Assembly: GCF_003231275.1 (NCBI RefSeq)
Contig: NZ_QKVL01000005.1
Coordinates: forward strand, 62,001 to 126,000
Length of the DNA: 64,000 nt
From: Pseudomonas huaxiensis
Lineage (GTDB): Bacteria; Pseudomonadota; Gammaproteobacteria; Pseudomonadales; Pseudomonadaceae
Direction of reading: 5' to 3'
Under the pieces are notes generated by a model. The model was given only the letters and a program-made list of their open reading frames with translations. It was not told where the DNA came from and made no database searches. Positions 34,566-43,171 of this stretch are shown here, one piece after another. The position numbers were made by a program, and so were the translations under genes. The stretch's first letter is position 1, and every line of letters begins with the position of its first letter.

Positions 34566-35960
34566 TCAGGACGACTTGGACTGAGCGGCCATCGCCTCGA
34601 AGATCGAAGTGATGTTGTCGCGCTGGGCGTTGAGTTTGCCCACCAGGGTGTCCATGGTGTTGTACTTCTTGGTCAACGATGCGGTCATCGCAGTAACCCG
34701 GGCATCCAGCGACGATTGCTGCAAGGTCAGGCTCTTTTTCGCCTGTTCGAGAATCTTGGAGCGGTCGTCCAGCAGGCCGCCGGATTTCGAATAGGGGTCC
34801 AACGCCGAGGTCATGCGGGTCAAAAGACCGTCATCTCCGCCGAACAGCGCCTGAATACCACCACCCAGCTTCTGCACTTCTACAGCCTTGGTGAACTTGG
34901 TGGAGTCCAGTTCAAGCAGGCCGGTTTCCTGAACAGTGTTGATGCCCAACTGCGACAGCACCTGCAAGTTACCGCCACCTGCTGCCGGCACTACCAACTG
35001 GTCACGCAGGGTCTTGAGCATGTTGCGAGCCGCCGAGTCACCCGACAGCGCAGGCGCGGTGCCCATCGTGCCATCGGCGTTCTTGGTCGCCTGGCTGAGG
35101 CTGGTGACCGTCTTGACCAGCGTGTTGTAGGCATCCACGAACGACTGCACCGACTTCTTCAGGCCTTCGGTGTTGGTGCCCACGGTGACGGTGGTTTCAC
35201 CCTTGGCAACCAGGTCAATCGTCAAGCCGCTTACCGCATTTTCGACCTTGTTCGACTTGCTGGTGAGCTTCATGCCATCAACTTCGAAAATCGCATCCTT
35301 GGCCAAAGCAGTGATGAAGCCCGCGCCGGTGCCGGACATTTGCTGGGTGCCGTCGATTTTCAGCTCGGGAATGCCGTCAACGGAAATATCGGAATCCAGG
35401 CCGGTATTGGTCGAAGTCAAAACCAGGCGAGAGCCAGTGCCATCATTGATGATGTTGGCCATGATGCCTTTGTTGTTGACCTGGCCATTGATGGTGTCGC
35501 GCACCGATTGCAGCGTGGCATTCGGGCCGATCTCGACCGTGTAGTCCTGGTCGCCCTGCGAAATGGTCAATACACCTTCGCTGATCGCGTCGGCACTGGA
35601 ACCAAAACGCTGGCTGGCAACTTTCGAAGCCGTTGCCAGCTCGGTCACCTTGACGTTGTACATGCCGCCGACAGCGCCGTTACCGGCGGTTGCCTTGACG
35701 GTCTTTTCATCCGCGCTGGTGGCGTTGTAGGCAAGGAACTGTGGCGAAGTGGTGCTGTTCAGCTTCTCAAGGGCGGTCTTGTAGGCAGCCAATGCGCTTT
35801 TCAGGCTGCCGATCGCCGAGATCGTCGCTGTGTTGGACTTGGTTTGCCGGTCGATCTGGCTTTGTTTGGGCGTTTTTTCGGCGTCAACCAAGGCCTTTAC
35901 AATCGCACTGGTATCCAGGCCACTACCCAGACCCAGGGCCGGCAGAATTGGACTTGCCAT
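34566..35960 (-). CDS. fliD: FliD, filament cap protein
   Basis: A 464-residue cap protein. It begins MASPILPALGLGSGLDTSAI and continues VKALVDAEKTPKQSQIDRQT (conserved N-terminal coiled coil). A variable Thr/Ala/Gly-rich middle forms the D2-D3 domains, and the C-terminal coiled coil is LTKKYNTMDTLVGKLNAQRD. FliD caps the growing filament and in Pseudomonas can act as an adhesin. Preceded by flaG and followed by a strong terminator. Confidence 0.96.
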   Translation of the reverse strand: MASPILPALGLGSGLDTSAIVKALVDAEKTPKQSQIDRQTKSNTATISAIGSLKSALAAYKTALEKLNSTTSPQFLAYNATSADEKTVKATAGNGAVGGMYNVKVTELATASKVASQRFGSSADAISEGVLTISQGDQDYTVEIGPNATLQSVRDTINGQVNNKGIMANIINDGTGSRLVLTSTNTGLDSDISVDGIPELKIDGTQQMSGTGAGFITALAKDAIFEVDGMKLTSKSNKVENAVSGLTIDLVAKGETTVTVGTNTEGLKKSVQSFVDAYNTLVKTVTSLSQATKNADGTMGTAPALSGDSAARNMLKTLRDQLVVPAAGGGNLQVLSQLGINTVQETGLLELDSTKFTKAVEVQKLGGGIQALFGGDDGLLTRMTSALDPYSKSGGLLDDRSKILEQAKKSLTLQQSSLDARVTAMTASLTKKYNTMDTLVGKLNAQRDNITSIFEAMAAQSKSS

Positions 35961-36040
35961 GTTTCTCTCCTTTTTTGGTTCACGCCAAACGCTTGACCAT
36001 TACCGCACGAGCCGCAAACCCTTCAATTTTCGTACCGCCT

Positions 36041-36406
36041 TCAGACCTTTTCGTCGAATAGAAGGCTGTTTACGTCATGCAGGCTTTTCGCCAATTCCAG
36101 CGCCGTTTGCGATGGAATCTGTCGAATGACCTCACCGCTGTCGCGAGCAACTACCTTCACGACGACGGTTCCGGTGGAGTCATCCACCGAGAATTCCAGG
36201 TTGCGTTGCAACGACTGGACAAAATCCTGGATTTCCTTGACCGCTGACTGCAACTCAGTGGCATCGGATTCTTTTTCTGTCGCTACGGCTGACAGGGACG
36301 GCTTGTTGTAGACCTTGTCGGACGCACCTTGTTCAGCAGTCTTGTCGTGCTGAGCCGCGGTCGTCGAGGCCGGATAAGACGCATTCAATCTGACGCTTAT
36401 GTCCAT
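36041..36406 (-). CDS. flaG: FlaG, filament-length related protein
   Basis: A 121-residue FlaG-family protein. The polar N-terminal half is variable; the conserved C-terminal half reads LQRNLEFSVDDSTGTVVVKV, then RDSGEVIRQIPSQTALELAK. FlaG family members limit filament length in some polar flagellates. It sits between fliC and fliD as in other Pseudomonas. Confidence 0.93.
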   Translation of the reverse strand: MDISVRLNASYPASTTAAQHDKTAEQGASDKVYNKPSLSAVATEKESDATELQSAVKEIQDFVQSLQRNLEFSVDDSTGTVVVKVVARDSGEVIRQIPSQTALELAKSLHDVNSLLFDEKV

Positions 36407-36426
36407 CGCCCATCACCTCCAAAGTA

Positions 36427-36459
36427 AAAGGCGAGGAAATGCTCACGCACCCCCTCGCC
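36427..36459 (-). terminator. Rho-independent terminator after fliC
   Basis: On the minus strand GGCGAGG pairs with CCTCGCC around a 16-nt loop, followed by TTTTACTTT, 16 bp after the fliC stop. It would let abundant fliC mRNA end before flaG, with some read-through. Confidence 0.7.
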
Positions 36460-36475
36460 GAACTTCATCGCGCTA

Positions 36476-37330
36476 TTACTGAAGCAGTTTCAGTACGGCG
36501 GATGGCAGTTGGTTGGCCTGGGCCAGAACTGCGGTGGACGCTTGCTGCAGAGTTTGCTGCTTGGTCAGCTGAGCAGTTTCTGCGGCGAAGTCGGTGTCCT
36601 GAACGCGGCCTTGAGCGGCGGTGGCGTTCTCAGCCATGCTTTGCAGGTTGTTGATGGTGCTCTGGAAACGGTTCTGAACAGCACCGAGTTCCGATTTCTT
36701 GTCGTCGATCTTCTGCAGAGCAGCGTCGATGGCGGTGATAGCAGCATCAACCGAGGTGTGTACAGCGGAGTCGGAAGTACCCGAGATCGCCAGAGTACCG
36801 GTACCGACCGCCAGGGTCGAAGCGGCGAAGCTGGTGCTCATTACAACGCTGATGACCTGGTCAGTACCGGTCATTGCACCGACCTGGAACTGCATGGTGC
36901 CAGCACTGGCGTCCAGCAGGTGTTTGCTGGTGCCGTAGGTGGTGGACGAAGCGATACGAGTGATCTCGTCGGACTTGGCCGCGAACTCTTTGTTCAGAGC
37001 AGCGCGTTCAGTGGTGCCGTTGGAGTCGTTACGCGATTGCAGAGCCAGTTCACGCATACGCTGCAGGATGTTGGTCATTTCAGACAGAGCGCCTTCAGCG
37101 GTCTGAGTGATCGAAACACCGTCGTTGGCGTTTTTGATGGCTACGGCCGAACCGGTAACCATGGTTTGCAGCTTGTTGGCGATCTGCTGACCAGCGGCGT
37201 CGTCTTTAGCGCTGTTGATGCGCAGGCCGGACGACAGACGAGTCATGGAGGTGCTCAGGCTGTCGGAAGCGCGGTTCAGGTTCTTCTGGACGGCCAGGGA
37301 GGTAGTGTTGGTGTTTACGGTTAATGCCAT
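36476..37330 (-). CDS. fliC: FliC, flagellin
   Basis: A 284-residue flagellin, short for Pseudomonas (b-type flagellins are about 490). The N-terminal D0-D1 reads MALTVNTNTTSLAVQKNLNR ... LSSGLRINSAKDDAAGQQIA and contains the Toll-like receptor 5/flg22-type region. The C-terminal D1-D0 ends TAVLAQANQLPSAVLKLLQ. The surface part (about 150-210) is only some 60 residues, rich in Thr/Ser/Ala/Gly with no Cys, so D2-D3 is nearly absent. Those Ser/Thr are the probable O-glycosylation sites served by the adjacent island. Driven by a sigma-28 promoter. Confidence 0.97.
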   Translation of the reverse strand: MALTVNTNTTSLAVQKNLNRASDSLSTSMTRLSSGLRINSAKDDAAGQQIANKLQTMVTGSAVAIKNANDGVSITQTAEGALSEMTNILQRMRELALQSRNDSNGTTERAALNKEFAAKSDEITRIASSTTYGTSKHLLDASAGTMQFQVGAMTGTDQVISVVMSTSFAASTLAVGTGTLAISGTSDSAVHTSVDAAITAIDAALQKIDDKKSELGAVQNRFQSTINNLQSMAENATAAQGRVQDTDFAAETAQLTKQQTLQQASTAVLAQANQLPSAVLKLLQ

Positions 37331-37410
37331 GACGAATTCCTCGTTGGATGGATACTGCGGCTTCCGGCCCTGGCATCCGCCGGGTGTGGCCTAGAGAACC
37401 TTCGTAATGT

Positions 37411-37437
37411 TTATCGTCGGGTTTTCAGGTTGCTTGA
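37411..37437 (-). promoter_or_regulatory. Sigma-28 (FliA) promoter of fliC
   Basis: On the minus strand, TCAAG (37437-37433), 14 bp, then GACGATAA (37418-37411), close to the Pseudomonas fliC FliA promoter TCAAG-N14-GCCGATAA. The leader to the ATG is about 75 nt. Confidence 0.75.
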
Positions 37438-37529
37438 GGGTTTTTTCAAAAAAAAGTGCCATCACCCAGCCACCCCTTGCAAATCAGGCACTTGCCGGAA
37501 GCCATCAACGCCGCGGGCAGCGAACGCAA

Positions 37530-37545
37530 TGTGATGGCCATCACA
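37530..37545. promoter_or_regulatory. Perfect CRP/Vfr-type palindrome
   Basis: TGTGATGGCCATCACA, a perfect 16-bp palindrome matching TGTGA-N6-TCACA, the CRP/Vfr consensus core. It begins about 93 bp upstream of the fliC -35 and lies 4 bp after the stop of the 86-residue ORF. Confidence 0.5.
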
Positions 37546-37548
37546 CTT

Positions 37549-37809
37549 TCAGGTAGAAGCTGTCCGTTCGATCAATTCCAGCAACTCGTATTCCAGGTTA
37601 TCGGCTACACAAAGCCAGTCCTGGCGCTGCTGCGCGGCAAGGATCTGCGCCAGCAACGTCGCGGATTGCGCTTGCAGCGCATGCGGCGCCCGCTCGAACT
37701 CCGGCATCACCGCCTCGAACAGGCTGACCATTTCCACCGCCGCCTCCACATCCCGCCCTAGACGGAACAGCCCTGCGCACTGACGCGCTGCTTGTTGATG
37801 GGCGGTCAT
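37549..37809 (-). CDS. Small helical protein of unknown function after the Maf-like gene
   Basis: An 86-residue protein, MTAHQQAARQCAGLFRLGRD ... DNLEYELLELIERTAST, predicted from composition to be almost all helical (TPR-like or chaperone-like size), with no signal or membrane segment. Its ATG overlaps the stop of the Maf/DUF115 gene (ATGA), so it is probably coexpressed and may be a partner of that protein. I do not recognise a family. Codon use is like its neighbours and the translational coupling supports it as a real gene. Confidence 0.75.
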   Translation of the reverse strand: MTAHQQAARQCAGLFRLGRDVEAAVEMVSLFEAVMPEFERAPHALQAQSATLLAQILAAQQRQDWLCVADNLEYELLELIERTAST

Positions 37810-39098
37810 GGGCAGAACTCCGGGTCGAAGCGCGTGCCGGCGATCAAGGCCCCGGCACGGCTGGTATTGAAGAACGCCACCTCAGGGTGACGGGCAATGA
37901 AGCGCTCCAGCTCGATCAGGTAGCCGCGGAAATTCAGTTGCGTGCGCACCCGCTGGCCGTGCCCGTCCAGCACCCAGTGGCGTGCCACGGCCAGTTGCGG
38001 GCCGAGATCGCCGTCATTCCAGCCGGTATGAGTGCGGTTCATCGGGAAGGCGAAGTCGGCGCCAAACAGGGTGATGCGGCTCACGCCCATCTTCACCGCC
38101 AGGTCCACCGCCGGATGAATGACGCTGCCGCCGACGAACAGGTGCCCACGGGGGATATCACCGCGCACCCGGTCGTACAGCGCGCTGTCGGAATAGGCGG
38201 CATAACGAGGCCCCTGCCACGCCGCCAACGTGTCGACGTCGAGCATCGGCATGTACACCAGCGCAGTGCGCGCCGAGGCCTCCGGCGGCAGGTGATGAAG
38301 ACGGATCTTGTGATCGACACTGACCACCACGTCCGGCTCGATGCCGGCCGCCAGCAACGGTTTGTAGGCGGTGTCGACGCAGATGAACAGTGGCCGTCCT
38401 GGCTGCTCGCGAAGATGCCGCAGTGCCGGCAGGTGGCCCTGCAGGGTCGGCCCGGTGGCGATCACCAGGACGTCCTCCCCCGCCCGGCTATCGAACAGCT
38501 CGGCAACGTCGTGGTCGGCCCGCAGCAGCGGCAGGCTCTGATCGAGCAACGCCACCAGCGCCGGGTCGGCCACATCGAAATTGCGGTTGTTGTAGGTCAG
38601 GTGAACCTCGCCGATCAGGCGGTCACGGACCTTGGCATTGAAATCGTCGGCCAGCACCAGCTCGGCCGGCAACGCGAAGAATGGCAGGGCGATTTCTGCG
38701 GCATCACCGGCATACACCAGTTCGACACGCGGATCGGCAAGCCACGCGCACTGGTCTAGCAGTTGCAGGACCAGCTTGAACACGGCGCCATTGAGAATAT
38801 GAACATGCAGATGGCGTAGCGAAGGACGCCGCAGCAGCTCGGCCTGGAGATCGCCAAGGCCGGTTCCGTAGAGGTGCAGCGCAGGGCTGTCGTCGGGCAG
38901 GCTGGCAGCCTGGAAACGCGCCTCGGCGAGGCGGTCATGGCGACTGGTGAGCTGGACGCCGTCAACCGTCAGGGTCGAGCCCAGCCCTTCAGTCAGTACG
39001 GCGTCGACCTGATCGCTGTCCTCACGCACAAGGCGTTCGAACAGCGACGGCCAGCGGGACTGGATAATGTCGGCGTTGCGCTGGAAAAATTCGCTCAT
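37806..39098 (-). CDS. Maf/DUF115-family motility accessory protein, probable nonulosonate transferase
   Basis: About 430 residues starting MSEFFQRNADIIQSRWPSLF. The core carries the DUF115 signatures DVLVIATGPTLQGHLPALRH (glycine/nucleotide region), FICVDTAYKPLLAAGIEPDV, DVVVSVDHKIRLHH and SRITLFGADFAFPMNRTHT. Maf proteins in Campylobacter, Helicobacter, Aeromonas and Geobacillus add pseudaminic or legionaminic acid to flagellin, and are sialyltransferase-like (GT-A MAF). Lying between the pse operon and fliC, it is the best candidate for the pseudaminic-acid transferase. A longer upstream in-frame start was rejected because MSEFFQ fits the family start. Confidence 0.85.
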   Translation of the reverse strand: MSEFFQRNADIIQSRWPSLFERLVREDSDQVDAVLTEGLGSTLTVDGVQLTSRHDRLAEARFQAASLPDDSPALHLYGTGLGDLQAELLRRPSLRHLHVHILNGAVFKLVLQLLDQCAWLADPRVELVYAGDAAEIALPFFALPAELVLADDFNAKVRDRLIGEVHLTYNNRNFDVADPALVALLDQSLPLLRADHDVAELFDSRAGEDVLVIATGPTLQGHLPALRHLREQPGRPLFICVDTAYKPLLAAGIEPDVVVSVDHKIRLHHLPPEASARTALVYMPMLDVDTLAAWQGPRYAAYSDSALYDRVRGDIPRGHLFVGGSVIHPAVDLAVKMGVSRITLFGADFAFPMNRTHTGWNDGDLGPQLAVARHWVLDGHGQRVRTQLNFRGYLIELERFIARHPEVAFFNTSRAGALIAGTRFDPEFCP

Positions 39099-39168
39099 TG
39101 GTTGAGCATCCCTTGCCTGCGAAACGCCTGAGATTACCCCAGCAAGCGGCTTTAAGCAGCCACCACCA

Positions 39169-40098
39169 TCAAGGCCGGTGGAGAATCGCCGAGCCCCACG
39201 ACAGGCCAACCCCGAAGCCGCTCAGCGCGACCCGCTGCCAGGTGCTGTCCAGCGCATGCTTTTCCAGCAGCAGGGGAATGCTCGACGACACGGTGTTGCC
39301 GGTCTCGACCATGTCCTTGACGAATTTCTCCGGCTTGTCTTCGAAGCGACGGGCGACCGCGTCGACGATGGCCGCGCTGCCCTGGTGGATGCAGAACGCA
39401 TCGATATCGTCCGCACTGAGGCCGGAGCGCTCAAGCAACTCGTGCAGGTGCGCCGGCACCTTGAGCAGGGCGAAGTTGAACACCTGGCGGCCATTCATGA
39501 AGAACACGCCATCGCTGACCTTCAGGTGCGGCGCGCCGGAACCGTCGGTGCCGAAGGCAGACTTGCCCAGCGCCCAGACCGGGTCTTCGCCCATCCAGGT
39601 GGCGGTGGCAGCATCGCCGAACAGCATGGTGGTGTTGCGGTCTTCCGGATCAACGATCTTGGAGTACGGGTCTGCGGTCACCAGCAAGCCGTTCTTCAGG
39701 CCGGTGGCTTCCATGAAACCCTTGAGCGCGTAGATGCCGTAGACGTAGCCGGAGCAGCCGAGGGAAATGTCGAACGCCGCGACATGGGTCGGCAGGCCGA
39801 GCTTGTCCTGGACGATTGCAGCGGTGTGAGGAAGACCTTCGGCGTCACCGTTCTGGGTGACAACGATCAGCGCATCGATGGAATCGCGCGACAACTCAGG
39901 GTTCGCGGCGAACAGTGCGTTGACCGCTTCGACGCACAGGTCGGAGGTCTCTTGTTCGTCGGATTTGCGCGGCAGGAAGGCCGAGCCGATCTTGCCAAGG
40001 ATGAAGTCCTCATCCTTACCGAATTTGGCGCCTTGTGCGTAGTTGTCCAGGCCCGCAGCCGGAACGTAGCTCGCAATGCTTTTTATGCCAATCATCAT
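39169..40098 (-). CDS. Ketoacyl-ACP synthase III (FabH-like) of the flagellin glycosylation locus
   Basis: A 309-residue thiolase-fold enzyme with the KAS III triad: Cys at about 115 (SLGCSGYVYG), His about 238 (CIHQGS) and Asn about 268 (ETGNTVSS). It would condense an acyl-CoA or acyl-ACP with malonyl-ACP. In P. syringae pv. tabaci the flagellin glycosylation island carries orf3, also a FabH homologue, and the glycan there bears a 3-hydroxybutyryl group. By analogy this enzyme may make the acyl group for an N-acylated sugar. Two adjacent ATG codons (40098 and 40095) are equally possible starts. Confidence 0.85.
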   Translation of the reverse strand: MMIGIKSIASYVPAAGLDNYAQGAKFGKDEDFILGKIGSAFLPRKSDEQETSDLCVEAVNALFAANPELSRDSIDALIVVTQNGDAEGLPHTAAIVQDKLGLPTHVAAFDISLGCSGYVYGIYALKGFMEATGLKNGLLVTADPYSKIVDPEDRNTTMLFGDAATATWMGEDPVWALGKSAFGTDGSGAPHLKVSDGVFFMNGRQVFNFALLKVPAHLHELLERSGLSADDIDAFCIHQGSAAIVDAVARRFEDKPEKFVKDMVETGNTVSSSIPLLLEKHALDSTWQRVALSGFGVGLSWGSAILHRP

Positions 40099-40342
40099 GG
40101 CTTCCCAATAAATAACCGCTAGATATCACCGCTCGCACGATTCGAGGGGCGCCAGAAAACAGGGATTCCCGCTGCCCGATCACTTGGACAGCAGTGGAAA
40201 TGGTGGTGACACGGCCCGCCACTCCCATTAACGATAGAGACACAGATGCCCGGTCTGACTGATAGGTCACGGATTTTCACAGACAATGGCATATTTTCCT
40301 AGGGCGTGCCGCCCCAGGCTGCGTGGCAGACGGGCGGCAGCC

Positions 40343-41395
40343 CTACTCCACCAGCGACCAGTCCAGCGCGGTTCCACGGGCAAGTGGCTGCCGGGCCTTG
40401 CGCCCGAGCAGGGATTCCAGGTGCTTGGGCGCAAGGCCGAGCCCCGGACGAATGGCGCGCACATTGCTCTGATCGAAGACCTCACCGGCCACCATGTCCC
40501 GCACCACATACAACGAACGTCGATAACGCCGCGAGGCCTCTTCAGCCTGGCTCGCGCCATAACGCACCTGACCCAGCGACTGCCAGGCCCGCTCAGTCTC
40601 CTGCACCAGGCAGGCCAGTTCCGCCGGTTCCAGCGAGAACGCCGCATCCACCCCGCCCTCGGCGCGGCTGAGGGTGAAGTGCTTTTCCACCACACTGGCC
40701 CCCAGCGCGACCGCCGCCACCGCCGCGCCCACACCCAGGGTGTGATCGGACAGCCCGACTTCGCAGCCGAACAGTTCGCGCAGGTGCGGAATGGTCCGCA
40801 CATTGCTGTTTTCCGGGTTTGCCGGGTAGGTGCTGGTGCACTTGAGCAACACCAGATCACGACAACCGGCCTGGCGCGCCGTGCGCACGGTTTCATCCAG
40901 TTCGGCAAGGCTGGCCATGCCGGTGGAAATGATCATCGGCTTGCCGGTAGCGGCCACCTTGCGGATCAGCGGCAGGTCGGTGTTTTCGAAACTGGCGATC
41001 TTGTACGCCGGCACGTCGAGGCTTTCGAGAAAGTCCACGGCGCTTTCGTCGAACGGCGTGGAGAACGCCAGCATGCCTAGCTCGCGAGCCCGGCGGAAAA
41101 TCGGCGCGTGCCACTCCCACGGGGTGTACGCCTGCTGGTACAGCGAATACAGCGAGGAGCCGGCCCAGAGGCTGTTCTTGTCTTCGATGAAGAACTCGCC
41201 GTGGCTCAAATCCAGGGTCATGGTGTCGGCGGTGTAGGTCTGCAGCTTCAATGCATGGGCACCGGCTTTGGCGGCAGCCTCGACGATCTGTAAGGCGCGC
41301 TCCAGCGACTGGTTGTGATTGCCGCTCATCTCGGCAATCACCAAGGGCGCAGCATCAACGCCGACACGACGCTGACCGATGTCAAAACTGCTCAT
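40343..41395 (-). CDS. pseI: PseI, pseudaminic acid synthase
   Basis: A 350-residue NeuB/PseI-family enzyme that condenses 6-deoxy-AltdiNAc with phosphoenolpyruvate to give pseudaminic acid. The N-terminal TIM barrel has LVIAEMSGNHNQSLERAL, ALKLQTYTADTMTLD, KIASFENTDLPLIRKVA, PMIISTGMA, LLKCTSTYPA, VGLSDHTLG and VVEKHFTLSR. The C-terminal SAF/antifreeze-like domain (about 285-350) has SLYVVRDMVAGEVF and RPGLGLAPKHLESLLG. PSDHTLG-type and EWHAPIF features resemble PseI more than NeuB or LegI. It overlaps pseG by 14 bp and ends the pse operon. Confidence 0.93.
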   Translation of the reverse strand: MSSFDIGQRRVGVDAAPLVIAEMSGNHNQSLERALQIVEAAAKAGAHALKLQTYTADTMTLDLSHGEFFIEDKNSLWAGSSLYSLYQQAYTPWEWHAPIFRRARELGMLAFSTPFDESAVDFLESLDVPAYKIASFENTDLPLIRKVAATGKPMIISTGMASLAELDETVRTARQAGCRDLVLLKCTSTYPANPENSNVRTIPHLRELFGCEVGLSDHTLGVGAAVAAVALGASVVEKHFTLSRAEGGVDAAFSLEPAELACLVQETERAWQSLGQVRYGASQAEEASRRYRRSLYVVRDMVAGEVFDQSNVRAIRPGLGLAPKHLESLLGRKARQPLARGTALDWSLVE

Positions 41396-42458
41396 GCTGA
41401 GAATCCTTCAATACCTGTTCGAAATGGCCCGCGGCCTGTGTATAACCCGCCGCCTGGAACAGCGCCAGCGCCACCCGCTGCGCACCCAGGCCATCGACCA
41501 GCGCCATGCCGCGTGCGGCAAAATGTTGACGCTGCGGCGGATTGCCCAGCAACCCGGCGATTGCCTGATGCAGCGCTGCCACCGTGACCTGCTCTGCCGG
41601 CCCCAGGTACAGGTGCATACCCGCCTGCGCCAGCGCCTCGGCGTTGGCGTACTGGTTTTGCGCGACACCGACACACAGGCTCGGCAGGCCGATGGCCGCA
41701 CGCTCCCAGGTGGTCCCGCCGCCAGCACCGATGAACAACGTAGCCGCGGCCATGCGCTCAGGCAGGTCGCTGACGAAATTCAACAACGCCCAGCCAGGAT
41801 GGCGGGCGACCAGTGATTGCAATGCCGCGAGATCCGGGCTGGAGTGCCCGGCAATGCACTGCACCTCGACGCCTTCGAGCCCGTCCAGCGCCTGCAACGT
41901 GCGCAAGGTCATGCCGGCCTGATCGAAGCCACCAAAGCTCACCAGCACCCGGCTCGGGCCTGTTTGCGCAGCCGGACGAAGCTGGCGGAACGCCGGGCGC
42001 AGCAACGCATGTCGCGGCCCCGCCAGTATCTGGCAGGCCGGTGGCACCCACCCGTGGTACAGCGCCGCGCTGGCAGTGAAATTCTGATCCAGCAGCAGGT
42101 CGCAGTCGTGCGGACGGTCGGCCAGGTCGTCGATGGCCATGACCCGCCGCCCCCAGCAACGCGCCGCGGACTCCCAGCGGGCATCGAGTTGGTAATGATC
42201 GACAAGAATCCAGTCGAAACAGGCCTCGGCCCGCAGCAGCGCCTGCAACGCTGAAATCTCGTCCGGCGTGTCGACGGGCAGGCTGAACACCTCATGCCCG
42301 GCCGCGGCGATCCTCTCCATCTGATGCCCCGGCAACGCGCGGCAGGCGAAGCTGATCTGTGCGCCCCCGGACGCCAGCACCTGCGCCAGCGTCAGGCATC
42401 GGGCAACATGTCCGATACCCAGGTGGCTGCCAGCATCGGCGCGAAACAGTACCTTCAA
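41382..42458 (-). CDS. pseG: PseG, UDP-6-deoxy-AltdiNAc hydrolase
   Basis: A 358-residue GT-B-fold hydrolase that removes UDP before PseI acts. The start MKVLFRADAGSHLGIGHVAR contains the PseG signature (GIGHVARC), followed by IDDLADRPHDCDLLLDQNFT and IGAGGGTTWERAAIGLPSLC. The start codon is TTG at 42456-42458, overlapping the pseF TGA (TTGA); the protein N-terminus matches the family exactly, so I keep the TTG. It has no N-acetyltransferase (PseH) fusion. Confidence 0.93.
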   Translation of the reverse strand: MKVLFRADAGSHLGIGHVARCLTLAQVLASGGAQISFACRALPGHQMERIAAAGHEVFSLPVDTPDEISALQALLRAEACFDWILVDHYQLDARWESAARCWGRRVMAIDDLADRPHDCDLLLDQNFTASAALYHGWVPPACQILAGPRHALLRPAFRQLRPAAQTGPSRVLVSFGGFDQAGMTLRTLQALDGLEGVEVQCIAGHSSPDLAALQSLVARHPGWALLNFVSDLPERMAAATLFIGAGGGTTWERAAIGLPSLCVGVAQNQYANAEALAQAGMHLYLGPAEQVTVAALHQAIAGLLGNPPQRQHFAARGMALVDGLGAQRVALALFQAAGYTQAAGHFEQVLKDSQHEQF

Positions 42459-43171
42459 CCCTGCAGTTCCCCCGCCGCCAACAACGCGGCGTACAGGTAC
42501 TCGACACGTCGCCAGTCGTCTTCGGTATCGATGTCCTGGACCAGATGTCGCGGCAAGATCACCGGCAGGCTCTGCTCGGAAAACGGCCCGTTTCCACGCA
42601 GCCAGGCGTCGGTTCTTCCCCAGTAGAACTGGCCGGCATCCTGATAGGCGTGGGGCAAGTCCTGGGAACGGGTGTCACGGTACTGCGGATAAAGGGGCGT
42701 CAACGCGCCCTCTTCGGTCAAGGTCAACGCCCGCTGAACCGGAAAACCCGCACTGCACACGGAAAATGCGAAGGAGCCCTCGGGCTGATCCAGCAGCGCC
42801 TCGTACCCGGCTCTCAGGTAACGCTGCTGCAACAAGGGTGCGGTGGCGTAGATACAACACGCCAGGTCCACTTTTTGCCCTTGCTCAGCCAGTGTCTGCA
42901 CGGCATGGACGATGACCGATGCGGTCGTGGCATGATCATCTGCCAGCGCTTTGGGACGGGTAAACGGCACCTCGGCGCCGTAGCTCAGCGCGACGTCAGC
43001 GATGCGTGGATCGTCGGTGCTGACCACCACACGCTCGAACAGACCACTGCCCAGAGCAGCCCGGATCGAGTAAGCGATGATGGGCTCGCCCCTGAACAGC
43101 TTGAGGTTCTTGTACGGAATGCGCTTGCTGTCACCACGGGCGGGAATGATCGCTACTGCAACGTCACTCAT
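42455..43171 (-). CDS. pseF: PseF, CMP-pseudaminic acid synthetase
   Basis: A 238-residue cytidylyltransferase with the family start AIIPARGDSKRIPYKNLKLF and SIRAALGSGLFERVVVSTDD, plus CCIYATAPLL and DIDTEDDWRRVEYLYAALL. It activates pseudaminic acid as the CMP sugar for transfer to flagellin. The ATG overlaps the pseC stop by 4 bp and its stop overlaps pseG, so the operon is translationally coupled throughout. Confidence 0.94.
   Translation of the reverse strand: MSDVAVAIIPARGDSKRIPYKNLKLFRGEPIIAYSIRAALGSGLFERVVVSTDDPRIADVALSYGAEVPFTRPKALADDHATTASVIVHAVQTLAEQGQKVDLACCIYATAPLLQQRYLRAGYEALLDQPEGSFAFSVCSAGFPVQRALTLTEEGALTPLYPQYRDTRSQDLPHAYQDAGQFYWGRTDAWLRGNGPFSEQSLPVILPRHLVQDIDTEDDWRRVEYLYAALLAAGELQG

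Noticed and set aside
35985..36000. Possible sigma-54 element upstream of fliD
   Set aside because: GG-N10-GC spacing occurs but both boxes fit poorly (GGTAATG ... AAGC); expression from the fliC/flaG side is as likely.
40271..40342. GC-rich inverted sequence after pseI considered as a terminator
   Set aside because: The pairing is imperfect and there is no adequate U-tract; not reported as a feature.
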